Of a DNA stretch of 64,000 bases, positions 1-12,587 are shown piece by piece. Origin of the DNA: Streptomyces sp. DH41 (GTDB lineage: Bacteria > Actinomycetota > Actinomycetes > Streptomycetales > Streptomycetaceae). The stretch covers positions 1-64,000 of the forward strand of contig NZ_JARVKY010000031.1 of assembly GCF_029813785.1 (NCBI RefSeq), written 5' to 3'. The position numbers and the translations under genes were made by a program. The notes beneath the pieces were generated by a model that saw only the letters and a list, made by a program, of their open reading frames with translations, searched no databases and was not told where the DNA came from. Position 1 is the stretch's first letter. Every line of letters begins with the position of its first letter.

Positions 1-24
1 GGCCGGAACCGCTTGGTTCCGGCC
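1..24 (-). terminator. Hairpin terminator downstream of bldD
   Basis: A perfect 10-bp stem (GGCCGGAACC paired with GGTTCCGGCC) closes a 4-nt loop, about 37 bp past the bldD stop codon. There is no U-tract, as is usual for Streptomyces terminators. It may also serve a converging gene outside the window. Confidence 0.75.
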
Positions 25-61
25 ACCCCCGGCGGCACGTTTCTGCTGGGGCGGGTGCGCC

Positions 62-565
62 TCAGGCGTCCTCGTGGGACGCCACCGCGCGGCGCGCGTC
101 CGCGTCCAGCACACCCCAGCTGATCAGCTGCTCGGTGAGGACCGAGGGCGACTGGTCGTAGATGACGGCGAGCGTGCGCAGGTCGTCCTGACGGATCGAG
201 AGCACCTTGCCGTTGTAGTCACCGCGCTGCGACTGGATCGTGGCCGCGTAACGCTGCAGCGGGCCCGCCTTCTCGGCCGGCACCGTGGCCAGCTGCTCCA
301 GGTCCAGGACCAGCTTCGGCGGCGGCTCGGCGGCCCCGCCCGGAGTGGTGCCGGGCAGCAGCTCCTGCACGGGAACGCCGTAGAAATCCGCCAGCTCGGC
401 GAGGCGCTGCACGGTCACGGCACGGTCGCCGCGCTCGTACGAACCGACCACGACGGCCTTCCAGCGGCCCTGGGACTTCTCCTCGACACCGTGGAGGGAA
501 AGGCCCTGCTGGGTGCGGATGGCCCGGAGCTTGGCCCCGAGCTGTTTGGCGTATTCGCTGGACAT
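62..565 (-). CDS. bldD: BldD, c-di-GMP-responsive master regulator of development
   Basis: This 167-aa protein is the Streptomyces regulator that represses sporulation genes during vegetative growth when bound to cyclic di-GMP. The N-terminal XRE-type helix-turn-helix spans about residues 8-70. The C-terminal domain carries the bipartite c-di-GMP signature RXD-X8-RXXD, seen as RGD at 114-116 and RQDD at 125-128. This numbering agrees with the published S. coelicolor residues (R114, D116, R125, D128). The ATG start has GGGGAG just upstream. The gene is divergent from the pyrimidine operon. BldD-type operator sequences lie in its own promoter region (622-649), consistent with the autoregulation known for this protein. 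Identification is very secure. Confidence 0.97.
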   Translation of the reverse strand: MSSEYAKQLGAKLRAIRTQQGLSLHGVEEKSQGRWKAVVVGSYERGDRAVTVQRLAELADFYGVPVQELLPGTTPGGAAEPPPKLVLDLEQLATVPAEKAGPLQRYAATIQSQRGDYNGKVLSIRQDDLRTLAVIYDQSPSVLTEQLISWGVLDADARRAVASHEDA

Positions 566-621
566 ATGGCTCCCCGGACAAGGTGTCGACGCGGCTGCTG
601 TGTTGCGTGCCGCGCGGCTGG

Positions 622-649
622 TAACTCACTGTGAGGTTACGCAGCGTTA
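622..649. promoter_or_regulatory. BldD operator boxes in the bldD promoter
   Basis: The 13-mer TTACGCAGCGTTA at 637-649 fits every fixed position of the BldD consensus TnACnC(A/T)GnGTnA. Directly beside it is an imperfect dyad, TAACTCAC...GTGAGGTTA, at 622-639. The sites lie 57-84 bp upstream of the bldD start codon, where promoter elements are expected. Autoregulation of bldD is established; these exact sites are inferred from motif matching. Confidence 0.8.
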
Positions 650-826
650 CTCTCCTGCGTCAAGCCGAATGGTCCGCACCGACTCTTCCGTGGTATCCGA
701 GATCGGCTACTCCGAGCGGGTGACGCGGATGCGGCAGAAGAGTGACGGGGGAGTGTCGCGGGCGCCGTCGGAGCGCCTCCGTGAGCCTGATACCGTAGGT
801 GGCGCATATTCGACGTCCTTTAACGT

Positions 827-842
827 CCGTCCCGTGAGGCGG
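827..842 (+). promoter_or_regulatory. Candidate PyrR-binding loop in the pyr operon leader
   Basis: The sequence TCCCGTGAGG at 830-839 matches the PyrR RNA-recognition core UCCNGNGAGG. It folds as CCG-U-C with loop CCGUGA (fitting CNGNGA) closed by GG-CGG. It ends 3 nt before the AAGGAGG ribosome binding site (845-851) of pyrR. No terminator or antiterminator is visible. This placement suggests PyrR blocks translation when UMP is abundant, as described for mycobacterial PyrR. Inferred from motif and position. Confidence 0.65.
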
Positions 843-861
843 AGAAGGAGGTCCGTTTCTT

Positions 862-1491
862 ATGGACAAGCAGCAGGACGAACAGCAGGACGCGCGACCG
901 AACGCGCTCCAGAGTGATCCGCGGGACACGCGGTCCGACGCGCGGCCCGTTCTCGAAGGGCCCGACATCGCGCGGGTCCTGACCCGTATCGCCCACGAGA
1001 TCGTCGAACGCGCCAAGGGCGCCGACGACGTGGTGCTCCTCGGCATTCCGACCCGGGGCGTCTTCCTCGCCCGCCGGCTCGCCGACAAGCTCGAGCAGAT
1101 CACCGAACGCAAGATGCCGGTCGGCTCGCTCGACATCACCATGTACCGCGACGACCTGCGCATGCACCCGCCGCGTGCCCTGGCCCGCACGGAGATCCCC
1201 GGTGACGGCATCGACGGCCGCCTGGTCGTCCTCGTCGACGACGTGCTCTTCTCCGGCCGCACCATCCGCGCCGCCCTCGACGCGCTGAACGACATCGGCC
1301 GCCCGCGCGCGGTGCAGCTCGCCGTGCTCGTCGACCGGGGCCACCGCGAACTGCCCATCCGCGCCGACTACGTCGGCAAGAACCTCCCGACGTCGCTGCG
1401 GGAGACGGTCAAGGTCCAGCTCGCCGAGGAGGACGGTCGCGACACCGTGCTGCTCGGTGCCAAGCCGGCCGCCCCGGGCGCCCACCCCTAG
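862..1491 (+). CDS. pyrR: PyrR, pyrimidine operon RNA-binding regulator / uracil phosphoribosyltransferase
   Basis: PyrR senses UMP and PRPP and represses the pyr operon by binding its mRNA; many members also convert uracil and PRPP to UMP. The 209-aa protein is a type I phosphoribosyltransferase with the PRPP loop VVLVDDVLFSGRT at about 122-134 and the RGVFLA segment near 65-70. Its N-terminus carries about 30 extra residues rich in Asp and Gln (DKQQDEQQD), probably disordered. The ATG has a strong AAGGAGG 10 nt upstream. It is the first gene of the pyrimidine operon and is preceded by a PyrR-loop-like hairpin, so it is probably autoregulated. Confidence 0.95.
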   Translation: MDKQQDEQQDARPNALQSDPRDTRSDARPVLEGPDIARVLTRIAHEIVERAKGADDVVLLGIPTRGVFLARRLADKLEQITERKMPVGSLDITMYRDDLRMHPPRALARTEIPGDGIDGRLVVLVDDVLFSGRTIRAALDALNDIGRPRAVQLAVLVDRGHRELPIRADYVGKNLPTSLRETVKVQLAEEDGRDTVLLGAKPAAPGAHP

Positions 1492-1605
1492 CACCTCGCG
1501 TACGCGCCCAGCCGTGCCGTACGCCCGCTCGGTGTGCCCGCACGCACGCCCGGCCGCCCGAATTATCCCGCTCTTCCGCATGAATCGCCCTACGGAGCCT
1601 GACAG

Positions 1606-2586
1606 ATGCAGCGTCATCTCATCTCGGCCGCCGACCTCACCCGCGACGACGCCGTCCTGATCCTCGACACCGCCGAGGAGATGGCCCGGGTCGCCGACCG
1701 GCCGATCAAGAAACTGCCGACCCTGCGCGGCCGTACCGTCGTCAACCTCTTCTTCGAGGACTCGACGCGGACCCGGATCTCCTTCGAGGCCGCGGAGAAG
1801 CGGCTGTCCGCGGACGTCATCAACTTCACCGCCAAGGGATCGAGCGTCTCCAAGGGCGAGTCCCTCAAGGACACCGCCCAGACGCTGGAGGCCATGGGCG
1901 TCGACGCCGTCGTCATCCGGCACGGCGCCTCCGGGGCCCCGTACCGGCTGGCCACCTCCGGCTGGATCGACGCCCACGTCATCAACGCCGGCGACGGCAC
2001 CCACCAGCACCCCACCCAGGCCCTGCTGGACGCCTTCACCATGCGCCGCCGCCTGGTCGGCCGCGACACCGGCCTCGGCAAGGACCTGGACGGGCGCAGG
2101 ATCACGCTCGTCGGCGACATCCTGCACAGCAGGGTCGCCCGCTCCAACGTCGACCTGCTGCACACCCTGGGTGCCGAGGTGACCCTCGTCGCCCCGCCCA
2201 CCCTGCTGCCGGTCGGCGTCGAGACCTGGCCCTGCGAGGTCTCCTACGACCTCGACTCGACCCTGACCAAGTCCGACGCGGTGATGCTGCTGCGCGTGCA
2301 GCGCGAGCGCATGAACGCCGCGTTCTTCCCGACCGAGCGCGAGTACTCCCGCCGCTACGGCCTCGACGGCGACCGCATGGCGAAGATGCCCGGCCACTCC
2401 ATCGTGATGCACCCCGGCCCGATGGTCCGCGGCATGGAGATCACCGCCGAGGTCGCCGACTCCGACCGCTGCACCGCCGTCGAGCAGGTCACCAACGGCG
2501 TCTCCATCCGGATGGCCGTCCTGTACCTGCTGCTCGGCGGCAACGAACCCGCCGTCTCCCACGCCCGTCCCACCGAGGAGAAGTAA
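1606..2586 (+). CDS. pyrB: Aspartate carbamoyltransferase catalytic subunit
   Basis: PyrB joins carbamoyl phosphate and L-aspartate to make N-carbamoyl-L-aspartate, the committed step of pyrimidine synthesis. The 326-aa protein shows the carbamoyl-phosphate motif STRTR at 53-57, within FFEDSTRTRISFE, and the HPTQALLD motif near residue 130. Length and motifs are normal for the catalytic chain. No regulatory chain gene (pyrI) is present. It lies 114 bp after pyrR and 4 bp before pyrC. The ATG has GGAG 8 nt upstream. The second enzyme of the pathway is encoded directly downstream. Confidence 0.97.
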   Translation: MQRHLISAADLTRDDAVLILDTAEEMARVADRPIKKLPTLRGRTVVNLFFEDSTRTRISFEAAEKRLSADVINFTAKGSSVSKGESLKDTAQTLEAMGVDAVVIRHGASGAPYRLATSGWIDAHVINAGDGTHQHPTQALLDAFTMRRRLVGRDTGLGKDLDGRRITLVGDILHSRVARSNVDLLHTLGAEVTLVAPPTLLPVGVETWPCEVSYDLDSTLTKSDAVMLLRVQRERMNAAFFPTEREYSRRYGLDGDRMAKMPGHSIVMHPGPMVRGMEITAEVADSDRCTAVEQVTNGVSIRMAVLYLLLGGNEPAVSHARPTEEK

Positions 2587-2590
2587 GAAC

Positions 2591-3877
2591 ATGAGCAAGA
2601 CCCTGATCCGCGGTGCGAAGGTGCTCGGCGGCGAGCCGCAGGACGTGCTGATCGACGGGGCCGTCATCGAGGCGGTCGGCCAGAACCTCTCCGCCGAGGG
2701 CGCCGAGGTCGTCGAGGCCGACGGCAAGGTGCTGCTGCCCGGCCTGGTCGACCTGCACACCCACCTGCGCGAGCCCGGCCGCGAGGACTCCGAGACCGTC
2801 CTCACCGGTACCCGCGCGGCGGCGAGCGGCGGCTACACCAACGTCTTCGCCATGGCCAACACCTTCCCGGTCGCCGACACCGCCGGCGTCGTCGAGCAGG
2901 TCTGGCGGCTCGGCAAGGAGTCCGGCTACTGCGACGTGCAGCCCATCGGCGCCGTCACCGTCGGCCTGGAGGGTGCCAAGCTCGCGGAGCTGGGCGCCAT
3001 GCACGAGTCCGCGGCCGGCGTCACCGTCTTCTCCGACGACGGCAAGTGCGTCCACGACGCCGTGATCATGCGCCGCGCCCTGGAGTACGTGAAGGCCTTC
3101 GGCGGCGTCGTCGCCCAGCACGCCCAGGAGCCCCGGCTCACCGAGGGCGCCCAGATGAACGAGGGCGTCGTCTCCGCCGAGCTGGGTCTCGGCGGCTGGC
3201 CCGCCGTCGCCGAGGAGTCGGTCATCGCCCGGGACGTGCTGCTCGCCGAGCACGTCGGCTCCCGCGTCCACATCTGCCACCTGTCGACGGCCGGCAGCGT
3301 CGAGATCGTCCGCTGGGCCAAGTCCCGCGGCATCGACGTCACCGCCGAGGTCACCCCGCACCACCTGCTCCTCACCGACGAGCTGGTCCGGTCGTACAAC
3401 CCGGTCTACAAGGTCAACCCGCCGCTGCGCACGGAGCGCGACGTGATGGCGCTGCGCGAGGCGCTCGCCGACGGCACGATCGACATCGTCGCCACCGACC
3501 ACGCCCCGCACCCGCACGAGGACAAGGACTGCGAGTGGGCCGCCGCCGCCATGGGCATGGTCGGCCTGGAGACCGCGCTGTCGGTGGTGCAGGAGACCAT
3601 GGTGGACACGGGCCTGCTGGACTGGGCCGGCGTCGCCGACCGGATGTCCTTCAAGCCCGCGCAGATCGGACAGGCCACCGGGCACGGCCGTCCCGTCTCG
3701 GCTGGTGAGCCCGCCAACCTCACCCTCGTCGAGGCGGCATACCGTGGTCAGGTGGACCCCGCGGGCTTCGCCTCGCGCAGCCGCAACACCCCCTACGAGG
3801 GTCGTGAGCTGCCGGGCCGTGTGACGCACACGTGGCTGCGGGGCAAGGCCACGCTCGTCGACGGGAAGCTCACGTGA
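2591..3877 (+). CDS. pyrC: Dihydroorotase
   Basis: PyrC cyclises N-carbamoyl-L-aspartate to L-dihydroorotate. The 428-aa protein is a class I amidohydrolase. The metal ligands appear as DLHTHLREPG near residue 55, with further ligands in HICHLST and the Asp-containing DHAPHPHEDKD. The gene starts 4 bp after the pyrB stop, and its stop codon overlaps the GTG start of the next gene (GTGA). This implies translational coupling within the pyr operon. Confidence 0.96.
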   Translation: MSKTLIRGAKVLGGEPQDVLIDGAVIEAVGQNLSAEGAEVVEADGKVLLPGLVDLHTHLREPGREDSETVLTGTRAAASGGYTNVFAMANTFPVADTAGVVEQVWRLGKESGYCDVQPIGAVTVGLEGAKLAELGAMHESAAGVTVFSDDGKCVHDAVIMRRALEYVKAFGGVVAQHAQEPRLTEGAQMNEGVVSAELGLGGWPAVAEESVIARDVLLAEHVGSRVHICHLSTAGSVEIVRWAKSRGIDVTAEVTPHHLLLTDELVRSYNPVYKVNPPLRTERDVMALREALADGTIDIVATDHAPHPHEDKDCEWAAAAMGMVGLETALSVVQETMVDTGLLDWAGVADRMSFKPAQIGQATGHGRPVSAGEPANLTLVEAAYRGQVDPAGFASRSRNTPYEGRELPGRVTHTWLRGKATLVDGKLT

Positions 3878-4440
3878 CACCTTTCATCCTGCTGGCCGCC
3901 GAGAAGGAATCGGCGGAAGTGACCGACTGGGCCGCCCGCCTCGGCTGGGTCGTCGGCCTCGGCCTGTTCGTCGCCCTCGTCTACTGGCTGATGCGCGAGG
4001 GCTGGAAGTGGCGCAGCACCCTCCAGGGCGACCTGCCGGAGCTGCCCAGCGCGCCGGACGCCCCCGGCCCGCCCAGAATGAGCCTGAGTGGCCGCTATCA
4101 CGGCTCCACCACCGCCGGACAGTGGCTGGACCGCATCGTGGCGCACGGCCTGGGCACCCGCAGCCGGGTCGAGCTGACACTGACGGACGCGGGACTGGAC
4201 GTCGTACGCCCCGGCGCGGACGACTTCTTCGTCCCCGTCGCCGCACTGCGCGAGGCCCGGCTCGACAAGGGCATCGCCGGCAAGGTCCTCACCGAGGGCG
4301 GCCTCCTGGTCGTCACCTGGGAGCACGGCGACAAGATGATCGACTCCGGCTTCCGCTCCGACCACGCGGCCGAGCACAACGACTGGGTCGAGACCCTGAA
4401 CGACATGATCAACAAGACGGAAACGGAAGGCGCACGATGA
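3874..4440 (+). CDS. Membrane-anchored PH-like domain protein conserved in actinobacterial pyr operons
   Basis: A 188-aa protein with one clear transmembrane helix (about residues 22-42, WVVGLGLFVALVYWLM) followed by a cytoplasmic domain resembling bacterial pleckstrin-homology folds. It has no catalytic motif that I recognise. The GTG start overlaps the pyrC stop, and its own stop overlaps the carA start (ATGA), so it is locked into the operon. A membrane protein gene (Rv1382) sits at the same place between pyrC and carA in M. tuberculosis, so the position is old and probably functional. A role in tethering or tuning the pyrimidine enzymes is conceivable, but nothing in the sequence proves it. 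Confidence 0.85.
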   Translation: MTPFILLAAEKESAEVTDWAARLGWVVGLGLFVALVYWLMREGWKWRSTLQGDLPELPSAPDAPGPPRMSLSGRYHGSTTAGQWLDRIVAHGLGTRSRVELTLTDAGLDVVRPGADDFFVPVAALREARLDKGIAGKVLTEGGLLVVTWEHGDKMIDSGFRSDHAAEHNDWVETLNDMINKTETEGAR

Positions 4441-5586
4441 CGACCTCCACCCGGGGAGCTGTGAAAACTCCCGCCGTACTCGTCCTGGAGGACGGCCGGA
4501 TCTTCCGCGGCCGTGCCTACGGGGCCGTGGGGGCCACGTTCGGCGAAGCCGTGTTCTCCACCGGCATGACCGGCTACCAGGAGACCCTCACCGACCCGTC
4601 GTACCACCGCCAGGTCGTCGTGATGACCGCCCCGCACGTCGGCAACACCGGCGTCAACGACGAGGACATGGAGTCCAAGAGGATCTGGGTCTCCGGCTAC
4701 GTCGTGCGCGACCCCGCGCGCGTGCCCTCCAACTGGCGCTCGACGCGCACGCTGGACGAGGAACTGGCCGTCCAGGACGTCGTCGGCATCTCCGGCATCG
4801 ACACCCGCGCCCTCACCCGCCACCTGCGTGAGCGCGGCGCCATGCGCGTCGGCATCTTCAGCGGCGAGGCCGTCCAGGACGACGCCACGCTGCTGGCACG
4901 CGTCAAGGAAGCCCCCGAGATGACCGGCGCCGACCTCTCCGCCGAGGTCGCCACCACCGAGGCGTACGTCGTCCCGGCGATCGGTGAGAAGAAGTACACC
5001 GTCGCCGCCATCGACCTCGGCATCAAGGGCATGACCCCGCACCGCATGGCCGAGCGCGGCATAGAGGTGCACGTCCTGCCCGCCACGGCGACCGTCGAGG
5101 ACGTCTACGCCGTCAACCCCGACGGCGTGTTCTTCTCCAACGGCCCCGGCGACCCCGCCACCGCCGACCACCCGGTCTCGGTCATGCGCGGCGTCCTGGA
5201 GCGCGGCACCCCGCTCTTCGGCATCTGCTTCGGCAACCAGATCCTGGGCCGCGCCCTCGGCTTCGGCACCTTCAAGCTGAAGTACGGCCACCGCGGCATC
5301 AACCAGCCGGTGCAGGACCGTACGACCGGCAAGGTCGAGGTCACCGCGCACAACCACGGCTTCGCCGTCGACGCCCCGCTCGACAAGGTCTCCGACACCC
5401 CCTACGGCCGCGCCGAGGTCTCCCACGTCTGCCTCAACGACAACGTGGTGGAGGGCCTCCAGCTCCTCGACCGGCCGGCCTTCAGCGTCCAGTACCACCC
5501 CGAAGCGGCGGCCGGCCCGCACGACGCCGCCTACCTGTTCGACCGCTTCACGTCTTTGATGAGCACAGTCTCGATGGAGGGCCAGC

Positions 5587-5594
<8 letters not shown>
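4437..5594 (+). CDS. carA: Carbamoyl-phosphate synthase small (glutaminase) subunit
   Basis: CarA hydrolyses glutamine and passes ammonia to CarB for carbamoyl phosphate synthesis, feeding both pyrimidines and arginine. The 385-aa protein has the N-terminal small-subunit domain and a C-terminal class I glutamine amidotransferase domain. The nucleophile lies in LFGICFGNQ and the catalytic His-Glu in QYHPE. The ATG start at 4437 overlaps the preceding stop. A longer reading frame upstream is spurious because it would run through the membrane gene. The 3' end overlaps carB by 8 bp. Confidence 0.96.
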
Positions 5595-8895
<3,301 letters not shown>

Positions 8896-8904
8896 CAGCC
8901 CCGA

Positions 8905-8930
8905 GGGGGACACCGGAAACGGTGTCCCCC
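8905..8930 (+). terminator. Intra-operon hairpin between carB and pyrD
   Basis: A perfect 10-bp stem, GGGGGACACC with GGTGTCCCCC, has a GGAAAC loop and is followed by TCTTC. It lies 9 bp after the carB stop and 44 bp before the chosen pyrD start. It could be a partial terminator or an mRNA stabiliser that sets the ratio of carAB to pyrDF. Confidence 0.65.
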
Positions 8931-8974
8931 TCTTCATGAGCCCCCCGAGCGTCACAGAGGCTTCACGAGGACAC

Positions 8975-10077
<1,103 letters not shown>

Positions 10078-10081
<4 letters not shown>

Positions 10082-10932
10082 CCAGCACGACGGCACTCGA
10101 GCCCTTCGGCGCCCGGCTGCGCCGCGCGATGGACGAGCGCGGCCCGCTGTGCGTCGGCATCGACCCGCACGCCTCCCTGCTCGCCGAGTGGGGCCTGGAC
10201 GACGACGTGGCGGGCCTGGAGCGCTTCAGCCGCACCGTCGTCGAGGCGGTGGCCGACCGGGTCGCCGTCCTCAAGCCGCAGAGCGCCTTCTTCGAGCGCT
10301 TCGGATCGCGCGGCGTCGCCGTCCTGGAGAAGTCGGTCGAAGAGGCGCGGGCGGCCGGCGCGCTGGTCGTCATGGACGCCAAGCGCGGGGACATCGGTTC
10401 GACCATGGCGGCGTACGCCGAGTCCTTCCTGCGCAAGGACGCCCCGCTGTTCTCGGACGCGCTCACCGTCTCGCCGTACCTGGGCTACGGCTCCCTGAAG
10501 CCGGCCGTCGACATGGCACGCGAGAGCGGCGCGGGGCTGTTCGTGCTGGCGCTGACCTCCAACCCGGAGGGCGGCGAGGTCCAGCACGCGGTCCGCGCCG
10601 ACGGACGCGGCGTCGGGGCGACGATGCTGGCACACCTGGCCGCGGAGAACGCGGGGGAGGCGCCGCTGGGTTCCTTCGGCGCGGTGGTCGGCGCCACCCT
10701 CGGCGACCTGTCGTCGTACGACCTGGACATCAACGGCCCGCTCCTGGCGCCGGGCATCGGCGCGCAGGGAGCCACCCCGGCGGATCTGCCGCGGGTCTTC
10801 GGCGCCGCGGTGCGCAACGTCGTTCCCAACGTCAGCCGGGGTGTTCTGCGTCACGGCCCCGATGAGCCGGCGTTGCGGAGGGCCGCGGACCGTTTCGCGG
10901 AGGAGATCAGGACCGCGGTCACGGCGGCCTGA
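10078..10932 (+). CDS. pyrF: Orotidine 5'-phosphate decarboxylase
   Basis: PyrF decarboxylates OMP to UMP, the last step of the pathway encoded by this operon. The 284-aa protein has the catalytic motif MDAKRGDIGST near residues 99-109. Its length fits the longer actinobacterial and mycobacterial type rather than the roughly 230-aa enterobacterial type. It starts within the pyrD stop codon. pyrE (orotate phosphoribosyltransferase), needed between PyrD and PyrF, is not in this window, as is usual in Streptomyces. Confidence 0.95.
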
Positions 10933-11017
10933 TGCTGAATACATCCTCAAATCCGAGGCAATATGTCCTAAATGTCAGGCCTGGCGGAGGCTGACCAGGA
11001 CTTTTCCGCTGTTCTCG

Positions 11018-11046
11018 CTGACTCTGGCGGACATGACCGCTAGTCT
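11018..11046 (+). promoter_or_regulatory. Promoter of sihF
   Basis: A -35-like CTGACT (11018-11023) and a -10-like TAGTCT (11041-11046) are separated by 17 bp. They lie about 110 bp upstream of the sihF GTG, in the 223-bp gap after pyrF. The predicted leader contains a small CCCC/GGGG hairpin at about 11087-11098. A motif-based call. Confidence 0.55.
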
Positions 11047-11155
11047 CCGACAGGAGTCAACGGGCGAGCGTGTTGCTCGTGGCTCCCCAGGTGTGGGGCG
11101 ACTAGGTTCCTCACCGGTCCGTATCCGACAGTTCGACATCCGAGGTGACGTAGGC

Positions 11156-11479
11156 GTGGCTCTTCCGCCCCTTACCCCTGAACAGCGCGCAGCCGCGCTC
11201 GAAAAGGCCGCCGCGGCTCGCCGGGAGCGGGCCGAGGTCAAGAATCGACTCAAGCACTCCGGCGCCTCCCTCCACGAGGTCATCAAGCAGGGCCAGGAGA
11301 ACGACGTCATCGGCAAGATGAAGGTCTCCGCCCTCCTCGAGTCCCTGCCGGGCGTGGGCAAGGTCCGCGCCAAGCAGATCATGGAGCGACTGGGCATCTC
11401 CGAGAGCCGCCGTGTGCGTGGGCTCGGTTCCAACCAGATCGCCTCCCTGGAGCGCGAGTTCGGCAGCACCGGCAGCTGA
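11156..11479 (+). CDS. sihF: sIHF, actinobacterial integration host factor (nucleoid protein)
   Basis: sIHF is an essential-type actinobacterial nucleoid protein (mIHF in mycobacteria) that binds and bends DNA, helps phage integration and affects sporulation and antibiotic production. The 107-aa protein begins MALPPLTPEQRAAALEKA. It has the helix-two-turn-helix-like segment LLESLPGVGKVRAKQIMERL, which includes the DNA-contacting GVGKVRA turn. The GTG start was chosen to match the known family N-terminus. The frame stays open far upstream, but that region holds the promoter. It lies just before gmk, as in other actinobacteria. Confidence 0.95.
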   Translation: MALPPLTPEQRAAALEKAAAARRERAEVKNRLKHSGASLHEVIKQGQENDVIGKMKVSALLESLPGVGKVRAKQIMERLGISESRRVRGLGSNQIASLEREFGSTGS

Positions 11480-11516
11480 GTCCGGAGCACTCCGGGATTG
11501 CTGGAATAATCGCTGC

Positions 11517-12110
11517 ATGGCTGCAACACCCCGGGGGACGTCCCCCGTACCCCCGGACGCACGTCCGCGGCTGACCGTGCTCTCCGGCCCCTCGGGGGTC
11601 GGCAAGAGCACGGTCGTCGCCCATATGCGCAAGGAACACCCCGAGGTCTGGCTGTCGGTCTCGGCGACGACCCGCAGACCCCGCCCCGGCGAGCAGCACG
11701 GCGTCCACTACTTCTTCGTCACCGACGAGGAGATGGACAAGCTGATCGCCAACGGCGAGCTGCTGGAGTGGGCCGAGTTCGCCGGCAACCGCTACGGCAC
11801 GCCGCGTGCCGCCGTACTGGAGCGCCTGGAGGCCGGTGAGCCGGTGCTCCTGGAGATCGACCTCCAGGGCGCGCGGCAGGTCCGCGAGTCCATGCCCGAG
11901 GCCCAGCTGGTGTTCCTGGCCCCGCCCTCCTGGGAGGAGCTGGTGCGCAGGCTCACCGGCCGGGGCACCGAGCCGCCGGAGGTGATCGAGCGCCGCCTCG
12001 CCGCCGCCAAGGTCGAGCTGGCGGCCGAGCCCGAGTTCGACCAGACCCTGGTCAACACCTCCGTCGAGGACGTGGCGCGCGAGCTGCTAGCCTTGACGAA
12101 CGTCGTGTGA
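11517..12110 (+). CDS. gmk: Guanylate kinase
   Basis: Gmk phosphorylates GMP to GDP, feeding GTP and dGTP pools and (p)ppGpp metabolism. The 197-aa protein has the P-loop GPSGVGKST near residues 24-32 and the GMP-binding stretch SATTRRPRPGE. It starts 37 bp after sihF and ends 81 bp before rpoZ, the usual actinobacterial order. The ATG start gives the expected short N-terminal extension before the P-loop. Confidence 0.96.
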   Translation: MAATPRGTSPVPPDARPRLTVLSGPSGVGKSTVVAHMRKEHPEVWLSVSATTRRPRPGEQHGVHYFFVTDEEMDKLIANGELLEWAEFAGNRYGTPRAAVLERLEAGEPVLLEIDLQGARQVRESMPEAQLVFLAPPSWEELVRRLTGRGTEPPEVIERRLAAAKVELAAEPEFDQTLVNTSVEDVARELLALTNVV

Positions 12111-12191
12111 TCGCGACTGGTCTGCTGATCCCGACCGATCAGCCGGCCGATTCACTCGACTGAATCTTTCCCATCCATCGGAAGGTAGAGC

Positions 12192-12464
12192 GTGTCCTCT
12201 TCCATCTCCGCGCCCGAGGGCATCATCAACCCGCCGATCGACGAGCTCCTCGAGGCCACGGACTCGAAGTACAGCCTCGTGATCTACGCGGCCAAGCGGG
12301 CCCGCCAGATCAACGCGTACTACTCGCAGCTCGGTGAAGGCCTCCTCGAGTACGTCGGTCCCCTCGTCGACACCCACGTCCACGAGAAGCCGCTCTCGAT
12401 CGCCCTGCGCGAGATCAACGCGGGGCTGCTGACCTCCGAGGCCATCGACGGTCCGGCGCAGTAG
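12192..12464 (+). CDS. rpoZ: RNA polymerase omega subunit
   Basis: Omega helps assemble and stabilise RNA polymerase by wrapping the beta-prime subunit; in Streptomyces it affects morphology and antibiotic production. The 90-aa protein shows the family core LVIYAAKRARQINAYY and the PLSIALREI segment near the C-terminus. The start is GTG, preceded by GGAAGG. A very strong hairpin follows the gene, so transcription probably ends or is processed there before coaBC. Confidence 0.95.
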   Translation: MSSSISAPEGIINPPIDELLEATDSKYSLVIYAAKRARQINAYYSQLGEGLLEYVGPLVDTHVHEKPLSIALREINAGLLTSEAIDGPAQ

Positions 12465-12510
12465 TACCGGCAGCAATGGCGGTAGTATCCTCAGCCTGAA
12501 GCTGACTTTT

Positions 12511-12545
12511 CCACAGGCCCGGCAGCGCGACTGCCGGGCCTGTGG
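12511..12545 (+). terminator. Strong hairpin after rpoZ
   Basis: A perfect 15-bp stem (CCACAGGCCCGGCAG with its complement) encloses the 5-nt loop CGCGA. It begins 46 bp after the rpoZ stop and ends 42 bp before the coaBC start. No U-tract follows. A likely terminator separating sihF-gmk-rpoZ from coaBC. Confidence 0.8.
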
Positions 12546-12587
12546 TGTGTGATGGGTCGAACGCGTTTTCCGAGTCGGGGAGAGACG

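Noticed and set aside
1492..1605. Separate promoter or terminator between pyrR and pyrB
   Set aside because: No hairpin or convincing -10/-35 pair was found; I treat the genes as one operon.
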